Of a stretch of DNA of 64,000 nt, positions 22,921 through 35,085 are shown piece by piece. The notes below the pieces were generated by a model. It made no database searches. It had not been told where the DNA came from and saw only the letters and a list, made by a program, of their open reading frames with translations. Numbering within the stretch: the first letter of the stretch is position 1; each line of letters opens with the position of its first letter. The translations under genes and the position numbers were made by a program. Source of the stretch: Neopestalotiopsis rosae (taxonomy: Eukaryota; Ascomycota; Sordariomycetes; Amphisphaeriales; Sporocadaceae); contig JALGAS010000005.1 of NCBI GenBank assembly GCA_023078685.1, positions 2,356,001 through 2,420,000 of the forward strand, read 5' to 3'.

Positions 22921-25152
22921 TCAAGCCTCGTACTCGGGATCGCTTTGCGCCAATGCCTGTCTGACCTCCTCCACATCCTCATCCTGGTCCTTGGGCCCGT
23001 TCCACCCAGTCGCAGCCTGCAGAACCAGGACAATGACGCTGAGCACGACGGCCGCCTGGAAGAGGACCCGCAGACCCGCCACGTAGCCGTCGACGGCGAC
23101 CTGGTGGTCCACGGTCGACAGGCCGCCATCGTGAACCAGGGCGGGGCTGCCGACGAGCTGCTTGATGAGCAGCTGGCGGGCCCCCGAGAGGTCGTCGGTG
23201 CCGTCCACGGCCTTGAACCCCCGCTCCAGCCCGTCGCGCAGGCTCCGGACAAAGATGCCGCCGCCAATGGCCGTGCCGAAGCTGCCGGCGAAGCCCCGGA
23301 ACGTGGCGAGCAGGCTTGTTGCAATGTAGTGCGTGCTGCTGGGTGTTAGGTGAAGCAGGTGAGCCAAGGTGCTGGAATCAGACAAACGTTAGCGATAGCT
23401 CCATATGGGGCTGTGATGTGAGCAGATTGTTGACTTACTAGTTCAGAGTCGCGCCGGTACAAAGACCATTGGCAAAGAGGATTGCCACATACACCCATGT
23501 GGGTACACTCGGGTTGCTCGCAAAGCTCAGCATAAACAGCGTAACTCCGAAGAGTGCCATGGAGACCAGACTAGGCAGCCAGAAGCTACCGGCGCGCTTG
23601 ACGTGCAACCAGCCGACAATGAGGCCGCCAGCTCCGAATCCAAGGTTTGTCGGGATCAGCATGCTGCCACTCGCACCGGGACTGAAGCCGAAGACGGCCA
23701 GCGCCGTGATGGGTGCATAAAACAGTCTTTGGAGGTTATATGTTAGCATTTTCTGAAGCATGAGAATGTTCTAGTATCATAGAATTTGAATACTTACACA
23801 GTCCAGCGCGTGGCCATGAATCCGAGTTGTGCAAGGCAGGAGAGCAAAGCACCACGGCTTTGGAGCACCACAACCGGAATGATGGGGTCGGCCGCGACAA
23901 AGTACTCAAACAGCACGAAAGCGATCAAGGTGCAAATAGAGACAAGAATAGGAATGATTTGGATTGTTCCCGAGAGGCCATAGAGAAAGAGCACCAGAGT
24001 GCCAGTCTGCAGTGTGTATTAGCAATGTTGGTCATGTCACAACGAGTATTCAAAACTTGTGACTTACTAGTGTAAAGGCGCCTAGATAGTCGATTCGCTT
24101 CAGCTTGGCAAAAGTCGACACATCCTCGCCGCTCTTCTCTGGCCTGAACGAGGCAGGCAGACTGAAGTAAACACCAAGGCCCGCCAAAGCAGCGAGGGGA
24201 GTCTGGATCCAGAACAGAAACCTCTGGTAACAAGTTTCGTTAGCTTCAATTTATTGCGATACAAAAGACAGGCAATCGAGTAAAAGCAGAGACTTACCCA
24301 TCCAGTCACCGGTACTAGCTCACCGAAAACTACAGCACCCAGACTAACGCCCGTGGTAAAGCCAGTATTGACAAGACCCACAAACAAACCCCTCCTCCGC
24401 CTGCTCGTCAGCTCGAGCACGAGGATCATGGCCGTAGTAAAGATGCCAGCACCACCGAGACCGGTAACGACGCGGCCCAGGAGGAAGACGGGCAGACTCT
24501 GCGCGGCCGCCGACAGCATGGCGCCGGCGACGAAGAAGACCGAGGTGAAGAGGATGATGGTCCGGGGCGAGAAGATGGCCGCCAGCCTACCGGCCAGGGG
24601 GCCAAACGAGGACATGGCAATCAGGTACGACGAGGTGAACCACATGGCGTGCTCGTAGGCGTCGAGCTCGGCGGCAATCGTGCTCTGCGCCATGGTCATG
24701 CCCGACATGTTGCTCGCTGTAATTTTGTCCCCATTCCTGCATTAGCCAAACCCGTGTTCTGAGAAAACAAAAAAGAGCAGTCCCACCCCCGACTCTCATA
24801 GTTCACCGTGGCCGTCAGGATTCGACATGGAAAAAGAAAAAAAAAATGACATACCTTGCAAAAATATCAAGACATATACACTCAAGGCAATAGAGACGCC
24901 CCTCCGAGCGCTGACTTTCACGTTGGGCTCGTCCATTCCTCCTCCGCCTCCTCCCGGCGCCGCACAATCCGAAGCAGCCTCGCCCTCTCCCAGACGACGC
25001 GCTGCTGCTGCACCGCCCGAGACGGAGCCGCTCCGGCTCGTCCGCGACGACGTCTCGGAGCGCAGGAGCGGCGTCGTATCGGAATAGGCAGCCGTGGTGG
25101 GCGCCCGCGATGATGCGGCATCGTCGCCACCATCTGCGTGATTGTCTGGCAT
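22921..25152 (-). CDS. MFS transporter, DHA2 type (drug:H+ or basic amino-acid permease)
   Basis: Minus strand. Six exons, 25152-24855, 24716-24298, 24223-24068, 24006-23798, 23726-23439 and 23371-22921, encode 606 residues. The first 95 residues are a hydrophilic Ser/Gly/Ala-rich cytosolic tail with a dileucine-like TTPLLRSE, common in vacuolar transporters. Then come about 13-14 membrane segments; the loop GPLAGRLAAIFSPRTI is MFS motif A, and MAQSTIAAELDAYEHAMWFTSS-type residues (split here) are typical of the DHA2/Vba group. DHA2 proteins export toxic compounds or load basic amino acids into vacuoles with proton exchange; the dileucine and Vba-like start slightly favour the vacuole. Intron 24067-24007 and the others were set by phase; the acceptor at 23727 is AAAG, 11-12 bases after a GCTAAC branch site. 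Substrate is unknown. Confidence 0.87.
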
Positions 25153-26084
25153 TTTTCTTTCTTTTTTTTCTTCTTCTTCCTATCCTTGACAGATATAATC
25201 TGGAGTGCCTAGGAAATTGAAATTGATCCTGGGTACTAGATAGACACACATAGGCTCTGATTAGATATTGTACACGTCGACACGCGGATCTCGGTAGCCG
25301 TGTCGGAGCCGCGATCCCGGAACCAGCTGGCGTTTCTTTCTCCTATCTTACCTATGGATGTTTTTTGCATGAGACAAAATCTGCAGCGGTGTTTTATTTG
25401 GTTATTTATCGCTTGTCGATTGCTGGACATGGGATTTACATTAAACCAAACATCACATTTTGAAATGTGTGTTTTATCGAATTTGTAAAATGCCATCAAA
25501 CTGAAATTGGCTGACAAAAACGACAGTGATGTAAACTCCTGTCCTTATCGTCATCGGATTGGTAAGCCGTTTCGGGGAGGTCTCTCTGTCTCCGACAGGG
25601 ATCGCTACCCGGCTCGCCCGTTGCTGACGGACCGGCCTGGGCCCGAAACCCCATAGGGCTTCTTCAGCGGGGACGTTGAAACCTTGATATTTATCTTTTC
25701 ACCTGCGTCTCGTTATTGTAGGTCCTCCGAAAATATTCCTTCGGAGACTTTAGTGCGCTGGTTTTGATTGGTCAGAGAATCACTGCATTTCTCACGGGAT
25801 TTTTTCGTGCGTCTACTTTAGATGAGATCATAGACTCTTCGCTCCATGCGTACTAGGACTCCAATGACACCCGACAAGCTAGGGCCGGAACAGTACATAG
25901 TCAGGGACGCGAGTTAGCTCGTCTGAACACGAGGATGCAACTCAGGAACTAACTCGAAACTACTCTTTTAGTTCCAGGTCTTATTTTGCACAAGTCTTCT
26001 GATTAGATAGTTCAGGTCATAGTGAATATATGTGTGAGAAAAACGTTTTATTGAAATGAGGATCAAACATCGCAGGCTTGGGTG
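25153..26084. other. Intergenic between two minus-strand transporter genes
   Basis: About 930 bases: promoter of the DHA2 gene on its left and 3' end of the fusion gene on its right. A GC-rich patch near 25590-25680 is the only change in composition. No gene supported. Confidence 0.45.
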
Positions 26085-29017
26085 TTAGCCAGCACTACCA
26101 CCTCTCTTATTCTCACGATGCTCTATCGATGTTGGTTCCGACACCCTCCTGTTCTTAAGGGGGTTGATGAAGGCTACCGACAGTTTTCGCACCATACTTG
26201 GCTGAGTATTGCTTTCCACGGTATTCCTACGTCGTGCTATAATCTCGTCCAGGCCCATTTGTTCCTGCTGTCCAGACTGGAGGCGCTGCTGTTCTTCCTT
26301 GTCCACACGCGCGTCGACAAGTGTTCTGGCATCCCTTTTGAGGTCCAAGAAGATGGCAAAAGGTGCGGTGAGTACCAAGAGCCCAACAACGACAGTGAAT
26401 GCAATCTGATAGCTTGCACCATGCTGTTTGATGGCGTATATGACAAACGGCCAAAATGCAGGTCCAGACGCGCCCATGGTGATATATGCAGCGGCCCTCT
26501 TGGTACGCTTTCCTTGGCCACGCAGGCCTTGGGTGTAAATCAATGGCCACATTGGTCCTTCTGAAAAGAAGAATAATATTGCTGGAATCGCCACTAGATT
26601 CGGATTTGACGGCCGTATTGCAGCTATCAGAATTGCAAATAGTATGCTGAGACCAGTGCTGATGTTGAGCACAGTACGTGGTTGTGGGACTTTGGGGTGT
26701 CTAGGCGATAAATATGCCAAGTAGGCAACAAGAAACCGAGATGCTGCAAATGCAGTATGCGCTACTAAGAGGTAATCCGAAATCGAAAGAGCCAGTGCAG
26801 CAGTATCTTCGGATTCCTCGGATGTACTCTGTCTCGATGCATTCCGGGAAGCGCCGGAGTTGGAAGCTGCTTGAACTCGCGAATTGGGAGTTAGAAGGCC
26901 TCGAAAGAATATGCTCATACTCTCCTGGCCCGCAACATATGTCCATTGCGCCAGAACAGCAAGAGCAAGTGTCCAAGTGCGAAGCTGGAATCCTCCAATG
27001 CTTTTCTTCTTGGGATCAATGGGAAGATATTTTGTAGATCTTTCCATCTCAGTATCGGTGACTTCTGGCAGAGGGATGTAGTAAAAGAATAGTGCTAATG
27101 CTGCGCACAACAACGTGATGGCCAAATATGTCCATTGTACGTCTAATAGAAGTGTGGAGTCACTTTGTTGTCCTTGGATATCGGTGAAGAAGACTTTTTG
27201 TGCCAACAATTGACTGACGACCGTGGCGACAGCTTGTATAGCCTGAGCCAAGCAGAGGCGCATCTCTGCGTAGTTCAATGGTCCACAGAGAGCAATGAAG
27301 GGGTTCGCGGCGGTCTCCAGGACGGCTAAGCCAAAGCCAACCACGAAACTCGCAATCATAAAACCGGTGAAAGAGGTCAAGATGGCGCTAGGCCAGAACA
27401 TGATGGTGCCAATGCCGTATATGGAGAGTCCAATGATAAAAGTTGCTTTGAAACCGCCGACCGAGGGCGTTCCGTCGTGTTTCTTTGTGCGGCGATGCTC
27501 ATCGTGTCGCAGAATCCATTCGCCCACGACCAACGGGCCGAAGAAGTACCCACCTCCAAAATACATGCTGGTGAGTCCAATGGCTTGCGCCTCGCTCATG
27601 TTGGCCACTGTCGCGATGGCATTGTTCAATGTGTTCAAAAGTCCATATGAGAAACCCCACAAGACAAAAAGAATGGTTACCACAGTGCAGTATTTCCACG
27701 ACTCGGCTACTGTAGTGCGGATAATGCTCTTTGGTTTTTTCATGTTGACAAATCCAAAAAGCACCGTGTTCTCGCTCCCGCCAGTGGTGGCAGCAGTAGC
27801 AGCCGTCATGATCGTCGACGATCGGCCCACCCTGTTTGGTGAGCCAGGCTGTGGTGTACTGAGCATATCCGGAGTCGTCAGAAATTCCAGCGCAGTAGAC
27901 TCATGCTCAGCGGCCTGGTCTGTACGTGCGATGCCATCAGATAGGAGTGGCGGTTCGGGCGTTAAAAGTGGAGGTCGTCCAGCTCCCTCGTCACTGTAGT
28001 GTCTTGATGAGTCCGAAGGCTGCTTAACCGTCGTGTCGGAGGTGCGCCGCGTGCCATCGGGATCAACGAGCATTGCTGGCAGAATGCGTACAATGAGTGG
28101 TTTGAGTGTTGGGATGCAAGCGCAGGTAATGCCGACATTGACTTCAACTGATGACCACATCAATGATAAGGAAGCATTCCATGCAAACTCCGCCTGGTCT
28201 CCAAAGGTTGCTTCGGGGTTGCTTGAAGTGGCCGGTGATACACTTGTAATGGCTTGTTGAAGGTAGTATATCCGGACGACGTCAACCACCGTGACAAAGA
28301 TGCCGAGGGTGAAAGTAATTATGAGGATGATCTTTTGTCGAAGTGGTAATCTCATACCGGTAAGTACTGGAAGCGGCAAAGCCAGGATAGCGAGATCTGT
28401 TACAATATTGACTGGTGCCGAACAGAGGAACTCGGTGAGCAGCGGGATGCATTGCGCCTCGCCCGGATATCTATCAAATGCAGCGCGTATAGGTCGGCAT
28501 TGAAAGATGTTCAGGAATGTCAGTACTACCCCAGCAACATTGACGACAATGAGCACTGCCCAGGATGCTAGGCGAAGAACCTGCTGCGTATTCCGGGAAA
28601 GCCGCAAGTAAAAGATCAGAATCGAAGTTTTGGTGGCCACGAGGGCGGGATTCTAATCCCAGAGTCAGTCTGCAAGAAGGTTTGGGGGGGCACGCGGCAA
28701 AGTGAACTTACGTATAAGACAGAAAATGCATATTCGCAGCGCCGCAGAGTATTCCATTCGCCGGCGGCAATGTCGCTGTCGTGTTTTCCCAAGCCATTTT
28801 TCGTACCGAGATCAATGGTGAAGCCAACAGAAAAGGCAAGTGCCCAAGCAAGCATAATAAACCAGTCATCCCAGCTAAACTGTCGCACAATCCTGAGGCG
28901 AGTATATAACCTCGCTGCGACGAATACCGATGCCAATACGAGAGTGACAGTTGTGACAGCGAACACACTAGGTCCCCTATCTGGGATGTCGGCCGAATCG
29001 GACTGAGTGGCCGACAT
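26085..29017 (-). CDS. Fusion of fungal rhodopsin-like 7TM domain and FucP-type MFS transporter
   Basis: Minus strand. Exon 1 29017-28712 and exon 2 28652-26085 encode 957 residues; the only intron is 28711-28653. Residues about 17-300 are a seven-helix domain of the fungal rhodopsin-like/Pth11-related type: RQFSWDDWFIML after TM1, two Cys in extracellular loops, and the hallmark WSSVEVNVGITCACIPTLKP near 267-287. A Ser/Thr/Pro-rich linker of about 120 residues follows. From about residue 402 (LFGFVNMKKPKS) to about 880 runs a 12-helix MFS protein of the FucP/glucose-galactose transporter group, starting CTVVTILFVLWGFSYGLL and with TAANPF in the middle. The tail is basic and charged. Exon 2 spans half of the 7TM domain, the linker and the whole transporter without a stop, so the fusion is in the genome, not a splice artefact. 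Sensor plus carrier in one chain suggests a nutrient transceptor; this is inference. Confidence 0.85.
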
Positions 29018-32000
29018 GTTGTGTTGTGAGTATATGATTCAGCAGTGTCGCGACAACAGCCTTTTATCTCGACAAAGCTGTTTTTTTTTTTTACCGAGGA
29101 TGCCTCAACTCCATTGTGGGTAGTAGACCGTGTCGACTTTGAAAATTCTCGATTACAACACAACGGTTGACCTTAAAAGTCGTAGATTTGATGTTCGAGT
29201 CTGGACTGGATAGAGGAGATGAGACATGTCGTGTCACCGGGCCAGTCTTACCACCTACAGGTACTCGAAAAGGAAGAAGATTGTGGGCAGGCAAGTGCCT
29301 GAAAAGAAAACGGCTCTTCCAAGTAAGACAAGGCAAGAAGCGAGTAAGTGCAGCGCAACGGCTTGCGATGGCGACGATGTGGGGGTTGAGTAAGAGTGAC
29401 GCATATAGCGCGCACGCTGGTCTAGATCGGGGGGTGGTTAGGCAATGACAGGCCTCGCCAATGAATTGCGAATTCTCAACCTCTACTCATTCGCCTGACC
29501 TTTTGAATGACAAATTTGCACTACCACCTAGGAGGGAATAAATAAAAAACCACTGCCGAATCGAGTAGTCGGCAGCTGGCTCGGGGCTGCGACGAGGCAA
29601 GTTTGGCGATTCACTTGCCAGGCCAGGCGAGGGAGGAGACAGAGGAAAACGAAAAAAAAGACTTGTATGTAGTAGGTAGTATGTTGCGCCCAGCTTGGTG
29701 ATGACTGGCAACTAAGCGATATGACCTGCAGGGTGTTATGTCATTTACTGGGCATACATAATCTCAATCACCCAGATCGCCCATCTCAGCCTCAATTATA
29801 ACGTTACCCCGCCCACCCAGCAGGCCAGGTACTTTCCCAAGACTGGAATCCTGGGCAACTTGACCTGGCTTGAGAATCGGGAGGCAGCTTGGGCAGTGGC
29901 CGGAGATGACGGTAAGTAGACCGGGGGTTGTTGTTTGATGGATGGGAAAGGAAGAGCCGGGAATTGGTTCGGCGCCAATCAGCCAGTCAAACAGGGAGCA
30001 TATCGGAGCATAGGCAGGTAGGCATGTAAGATTTTTTTTTTTTTTTTTTTTCCCTCCTCCCTCCCTACCTACCCCCAAAGGCGGAATTTTTGCAATGTCT
30101 GTTTGGAGGTAGTGGTTGTTGTAGCTTTTCTCCCCCCGACCGAATGCATTGCAGGTTGCATCCGAATCAATTGCCGCAAGCAGCCAGAATGGCGCTTACC
30201 ACATCGCTTCACTTGGCCTGGAATTCAAAAAGCGCGGAAGAATGAAGGAGCAGGCAAGAAAAACCAAGTTGTCTGCTGATGGGGGCGCGCCCAAGCCAAG
30301 CGTGAGAACATGACATAACTAGATCTGGATCGAAGACCCAATGGGTGGGTGACGTTTGGGGTATGGATCCTTGCAAAAGTCCCTGGTCGTTACCCCAGGT
30401 TTTTTATTTGCGCCGCTGGAGCTGGAGCTGGAGCTCTCCGGTCTCTCGTCGCTCCTCATTAGGGCGCTTGAGCAGTAGGGTAGGTGCTGGTGTCTGCCAG
30501 TAGCACGCTACAATACAGTACTACATATACGTACTGGGGGAATGGGAAGAAACGACTGTGAACCCATCGGTCCTTGTCCGAGTCTCGCGGCAGTGTAATC
30601 GGTGCTGTCGGGTAACCTCCCACCACCCCCATCTGCCATTGACTTCTTAAGTTCAAGGTTTGAGTGTGCGTCCTGGCCGGGGTGCCATCGGCCTTTCCTG
30701 ACTGTCGGGTCAAAGCTGCCAAACCATTTGAAGCTGCCCAGTCGTTGTGTCTGGCTATTTAGTAGATAGTGTCTTCTTTGAGTTTCACGCTCCAGCCAAT
30801 AAATTCATCAGCGCGGTAATCCAACAAAGGCATTTGGCCATGCGACAAGGCTCCTTGCTTATATCCGCCAAGGAGTGAAAGATATGTACAGTACCTCGCA
30901 ACCTCGAGAACGTGATGGTCATTGCCCAGCGATTTCTGGTTTTAGCGACGTCGGGAATGTAACCAACCCACTAAACGTCCCCGAGAGCCGTCAGTTTCTC
31001 CGAGTCATGATTGTTGCAAACATAGAGCCCTTGACCTTGTCAGATATTCTCATACATAATAGTGAGCCATTCTTGTCGTGGTTGCGCTTATTGCCCTCGG
31101 CAGCAGTGAGCACTCTATTGTTTGCTGCATAATAAGGTCGGAGCTACCACATGGAGGCAATACTTCAATGCTGGATATAATGGGAAATGCCAATCAAATT
31201 ATACCCTCGAGACGAGTACATGGTCACTTTTGGAGTCGTGTGCCTGGCTAAGCGCGCATAGACGAGACATCACGAGGATCATTCCTCACATCCTTCTTCT
31301 GACAATGTTGGCAGAGAGTCGCCAATCCAGAGCTGCCACGCTGAGCAGACTTCTGATCGCGACCAGGTTGCAATTGCAAAGTATGCAGCATACAACAATT
31401 TGGGAGTGCAGCAGTGGTGAGCAATAGAATGTGGGCTACGGGCATTCATGCAACCAACTGCTTCGGGGCCAATGATTGATGTGTAAGTATACATGAATTA
31501 CACGAGGCTGTGGTGGATTGGGCGTCTGGCCAGCTGCCCGCGATGGTTGTCTCGACTGGATACTGCGTGCATTAGTATACTCGTGGTCGAGAGTATATGG
31601 TCTCCTCGTGGAAAGTAACAACGACATTGGCTATGTTGCATGCATAGCTATGACTACTTTCAAAGAGGCGAGAAGGCAGAAAAATGGAATGACTGCGAAG
31701 GCCTGGCAATGAAGTAAAAATGTGGATAAGCAATGAATGCAGATTTCGACTTCTCCGGCTGCAGCAGCTTCTCGGTATGCACGAAGTAATTTACTTCGAA
31801 GTGATACGTTAGCCCGATGGTTGCAATGTCAATCTTTAATGCTGGACATCGATTGTGGTAGTGATTTTAGTCGGAGTGGCTGCAGCAAATCATCGAGATC
31901 CAAAATGATGACCATAATTCAGTGTTGTAGGCTATGGGCTGCGGAGACATCATCAACAAATGATGCAAGTTGTATTTGCGAAATAGGACCGAAAGCATCA

Positions 32001-32337
32001 CCACAATTCCTAGGCATAGGTTTTAGTAGGCTCTGTAGGTTTTGGTGATTATTTTCGCCTCTCGTCTGGCTGGACAATGGCTCTGTCCCATTGCGGGCCC
32101 GGAAAATCCGTCGGGCCCTGAGCAACCAATCGGAGGCGCGCATTTGCTGATTAGCCAGAGGGCGGCGAAAAGAAGCTCATCATCAACGTCAATCGATTGC
32201 AATCCGACCGCCGCGGGCAGTGAATTGATAGAGCTGGTTCAATTGCACTCCCTCCTGACGGAACTCTCCACTCTGCATTTACCCTTGAGGATTCCACCAA
32301 TCTTCAATCAACCCAGCTCTGTATCCTCACATACACG
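29018..32337. other. 3.3 kb gene-poor stretch
   Basis: Lies between the fusion gene (minus) and the complex I gene (plus), so it carries two divergent promoters. It includes a T20 run at 30032, GAGCTG-type repeats near 30418-30440 and several short open frames on both strands with no family features. No tRNA with a complete cloverleaf was found. Confidence 0.45.
30032..30051. repeat. T20 homopolymer
   Basis: Twenty consecutive T followed by a C-rich tract. Could be a slippage-prone tract or a poly(dA:dT) nucleosome-depleting element of the divergent intergenic region. Confidence 0.8.
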
Positions 32338-33206
32338 ATGCTGGCATCAAGACGAGTCGCCTCGCTGGCTCTGAGAGGTACGTCGCGCCCGCACAATCTG
32401 CCCCCGGTTAGGAGGTCAACAAGCTCTCTCGGCTGAGAACCTCATCGCCCCCCGAGATGGTCGTCGCCACCGTGAAGCTGACTCTGTGTATTTGATAAAG
32501 CCAAGCCGGCGAGCTCAATTGTCCCTCTTCGATCGGTCGCTGCCATCTCGACGACTAGCAAGAAGGATGCCACATCGGTAGCTCCCCACGGTTCGACAAG
32601 CATCCTGCCTCGCAAGGAAATCCCGCTTCCCAGCCAGGAGGGCACCAAGGGTGTCATTCAATATGCACTGTAAATTCTCCTGCCCTACGATTTTGATGGA
32701 GGAATTTGGGGAATTGGGATTGGGGGACACGAAATGCTGATACGCAGAACACCAGTACCACTCTCGACCAAGTCGCCAACTGGGCACGCCAGTCCTCGTT
32801 ATGGCCCATGACCTTCGGTCTCGCATGCTGCGCCGTCGAGATGATGCACCTCTCGACCCCGCGATACGATCAGGACAGACTCGGAATCATTTTCCGTGCC
32901 TCGCCGCGTCAGTCCGATGTCATGATCGTTGCCGGTACCCTCACCAACAAGATGGCGCCTGCCCTGCGCCAGGTCTACGATCAGATGCCCGAGCCCCGCT
33001 GGGTCATCTCCATGGGCAGCTGCGCCAACGGCGGAGGCTACTACCACTACAGCTACAGCGTCGTCCGTGGCTGTGACCGCATCGTGCCCGTCGACATTTA
33101 CGTTCCCGGCTGCCCGCCCACCAGTGAGGCTCTCATGTACGGTATCTTCCAGCTGCAGCGCAAGATGAGAAACACCAAGATCACGCGCATGTGGTACAGG
33201 AAGTAG
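32338..33206 (+). CDS. nuo19.3: NADH:ubiquinone oxidoreductase (complex I) PSST / 19.3 kDa subunit
   Basis: Exons 32338-32377, 32501-32669 and 32756-33206 encode 219 residues, matching fungal NDUFS7/NuoB homologues. The N-terminus ([13 protein letters not shown], then Ser/Arg-rich) is a mitochondrial targeting sequence. The mature protein begins its conserved core at [10 protein letters not shown], then [13 protein letters not shown] and [15 protein letters not shown]. The four ligands of iron-sulfur cluster N2 are Cys94, Cys95, Cys159 ([10 protein letters not shown]) and Cys189 (VPGCPPT). N2 hands electrons to ubiquinone at the matrix-arm/membrane-arm junction. The last acceptor is ACCAG at 32755, not the nearer GCAG at 32747, because only it gives the conserved ALTTLD join. 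The first intron ends AAAG at 32500; this short-exon join is the least certain part. Confidence 0.93.
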
Positions 33207-34361
33207 AGGGGCGATCTCTGTGGTAGTCCGATGGTTGGGAAGAGGGAGAAGGGGAAGGAGAAGGAGAAGGAAAGTTCACCGATCAAACATCTCTTTTGTG
33301 TTGGGGAGGCATTGTACATAAGTCACGGCTGCATAAACGCCAGTGGGGTTGTAGACTGTTTGAGGAGTTCGCAGATGCTTTATACCTGGAATCAAAAAAA
33401 TTCGTCAAGAAGAGACTCGTCCATGTCCTACTGGAAATTGAAAGGAGGGAACTGCGTTGCCCTTCACTACCAACGAGCAAAAATTACCAGGGACACTCGA
33501 GTCAATCGTCACGGCTAGTCTGCCATGCAAATCACCTTTTATTAATATCGCCAATGACTACCATCGCTCGCCCGAGAACAAGATTTATATATTTGTCAAA
33601 TCATATGCCATGAATGAGAGTATCTTGATACTTGACATTTCCGATCTTCTCTGTCCCTGCAAAGCCACATAATACGGACTTTGGCCAACATCAACAAAAA
33701 CTCGTTCGCTGGTGTGACTTTGCTCCTCATTCACCATGATCACACAGTCTCCAGATATCCTCGAAGATCATGCCAAACACCCAATGGGTACGGGACGATT
33801 CTCGACGAGGATCACATAGCATGCAGTTGCGCCGTCCTGAAATGAGTGTAAGACGCGCTGATGAAATCACAGACGTATATTCCCTCCTCATGTGTCTATT
33901 AGGCAATCTTCCCCAAGCACCAACGATTAGTTCCACGCATAAGGCTGCAGCTTGATATTACTATGAATTCCAATTTCAAGCTTGTGGACAAAATTCTTGT
34001 CTCGTTGAGCTGGACGAGCACCCAAATTGTGAATCAGAAAAGTGACTTGGTATCTGGCCTTCAATATTACTGGCCACATTAGAAAAATCGAACAGGGAAA
34101 GATCAAAGTTGAGCCACGAGAGAGGAAATAGCATCACGAATTTCCGTTTGAATAATTATATTATTGGCCGCCAGCTTGAAAAAAAAAGTCCTTCCGAAAT
34201 TCAAAAATCGAGAACATATCTAAATCAGGCTTTGTTTACAATGCTTTACTCTCCACGCCATGGGTACATGAATTTCCTCTTTTCCCTTTTTATTTTTATT
34301 TTCTTTACCTCTTCTTCGGTACCTTTTTATGAGGGTCACAACCGTGGATCCGTCCAATTCT
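33207..34361. other. Convergent intergenic region
   Basis: About 1.15 kb between convergent genes. A purine-rich run (GGGAGAAGGGGAAGGAGAAGG-like) follows the complex I stop codon at about 33238-33272, likely 3' UTR. Nothing else recognised. Confidence 0.45.
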
Positions 34362-35085
34362 TTAAAGCAACGCAGCGACAGCACCAGCCACGGCGACAAG
34401 CAGGCCAGACGACGAGCCGACCAGCTCGCCGCCGGCGGCGTTGGTCTGGGTCGAGCCCGAGGCGGACGCGCTCTTGGTGCCCGACGTCTCCTCGGAGGAG
34501 CTCGAGCTGTCCGACGTCTCGGTGGTCTTGGAGGCGTCGGTCGTGGTGGCCGTGGCCCCCGTGGCCGTGGACTTGCCGGAGCTGGTCGTTGCCGTGGCGG
34601 CGCTCAGCGATGAGTAGATGGAGGCGTTGTTGCTAGATATTTCTCATTAGTATCAAGAATTCGTCTCGTAGTTTTGTGTTGGGGTTGTTATATATAAAAA
34701 AAACTCACCAGTTGAGTTGCTTCAATTGGCTGTACTGGCCCTCCCGGGTGTCGTTGGGGCAGTTGTTGAAACACGTCATGATGGATGTGTACTTGTCGCA
34801 AAGACAGCTGTAGTCGGTGGTCATGCATAGGTTGAGGTAGCCAGTAGTTGTTACCAAGCACTGCTCGAGAATGGGCTGGGCATCACACTATGAGACATAA
34901 AAAAGATCAGCACATTTTGGATTTCTTGTGTGTCTGTCTGGGGATGTCGTATGATGATATTCAACCTATTCAAATACACAGCGAGGTATACTTACAGTTG
35001 GACCAGTAGAATCAGCAGCCGAAGTAGTAGTTTGTGCTGATACAGCAGCGGCCAGGGCCACGGCGGAGAAGATGATGGACTTCAT
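34362..35085 (-). CDS. CFEM-like eight-cysteine GPI-anchored Ser/Thr-rich protein
   Basis: Minus strand. Exons 35085-34996, 34887-34709 and 34632-34362 encode 179 residues. Residues 1-17 form a signal peptide ending AVSA. The cysteine domain has spacing C-x8-C-x10-C-x6-C-x-C-x8-C-x3-C-x16-C, with an Asp just before the C-x-C and the segment CFNNCPNDTRE; this resembles CFEM domains but the first spacing is 8 instead of 3. The eighth Cys codon is split by intron 2. A Ser/Thr-rich stalk of about 80 residues and a hydrophobic end (GLLVAVAGAVAALL) with a small-residue omega site before it predict GPI anchoring to membrane or wall. This matches the fungal class annotated as GPI-anchored serine-threonine-rich protein. 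Role in wall or haem/iron handling is open. The opposite strand is also open here, but has no features. Confidence 0.8.

Noticed and set aside
29110..29210. Possible tRNA because of a GTTCGAGTC-like B box
   Set aside because: No matching acceptor stem, D arm or anticodon stem could be drawn.
34109..34636. Plus-strand 175-codon frame with Arg/Trp/Ser-rich end
   Set aside because: Antisense to the Ser/Thr stalk of the GPI protein; composition artefact.
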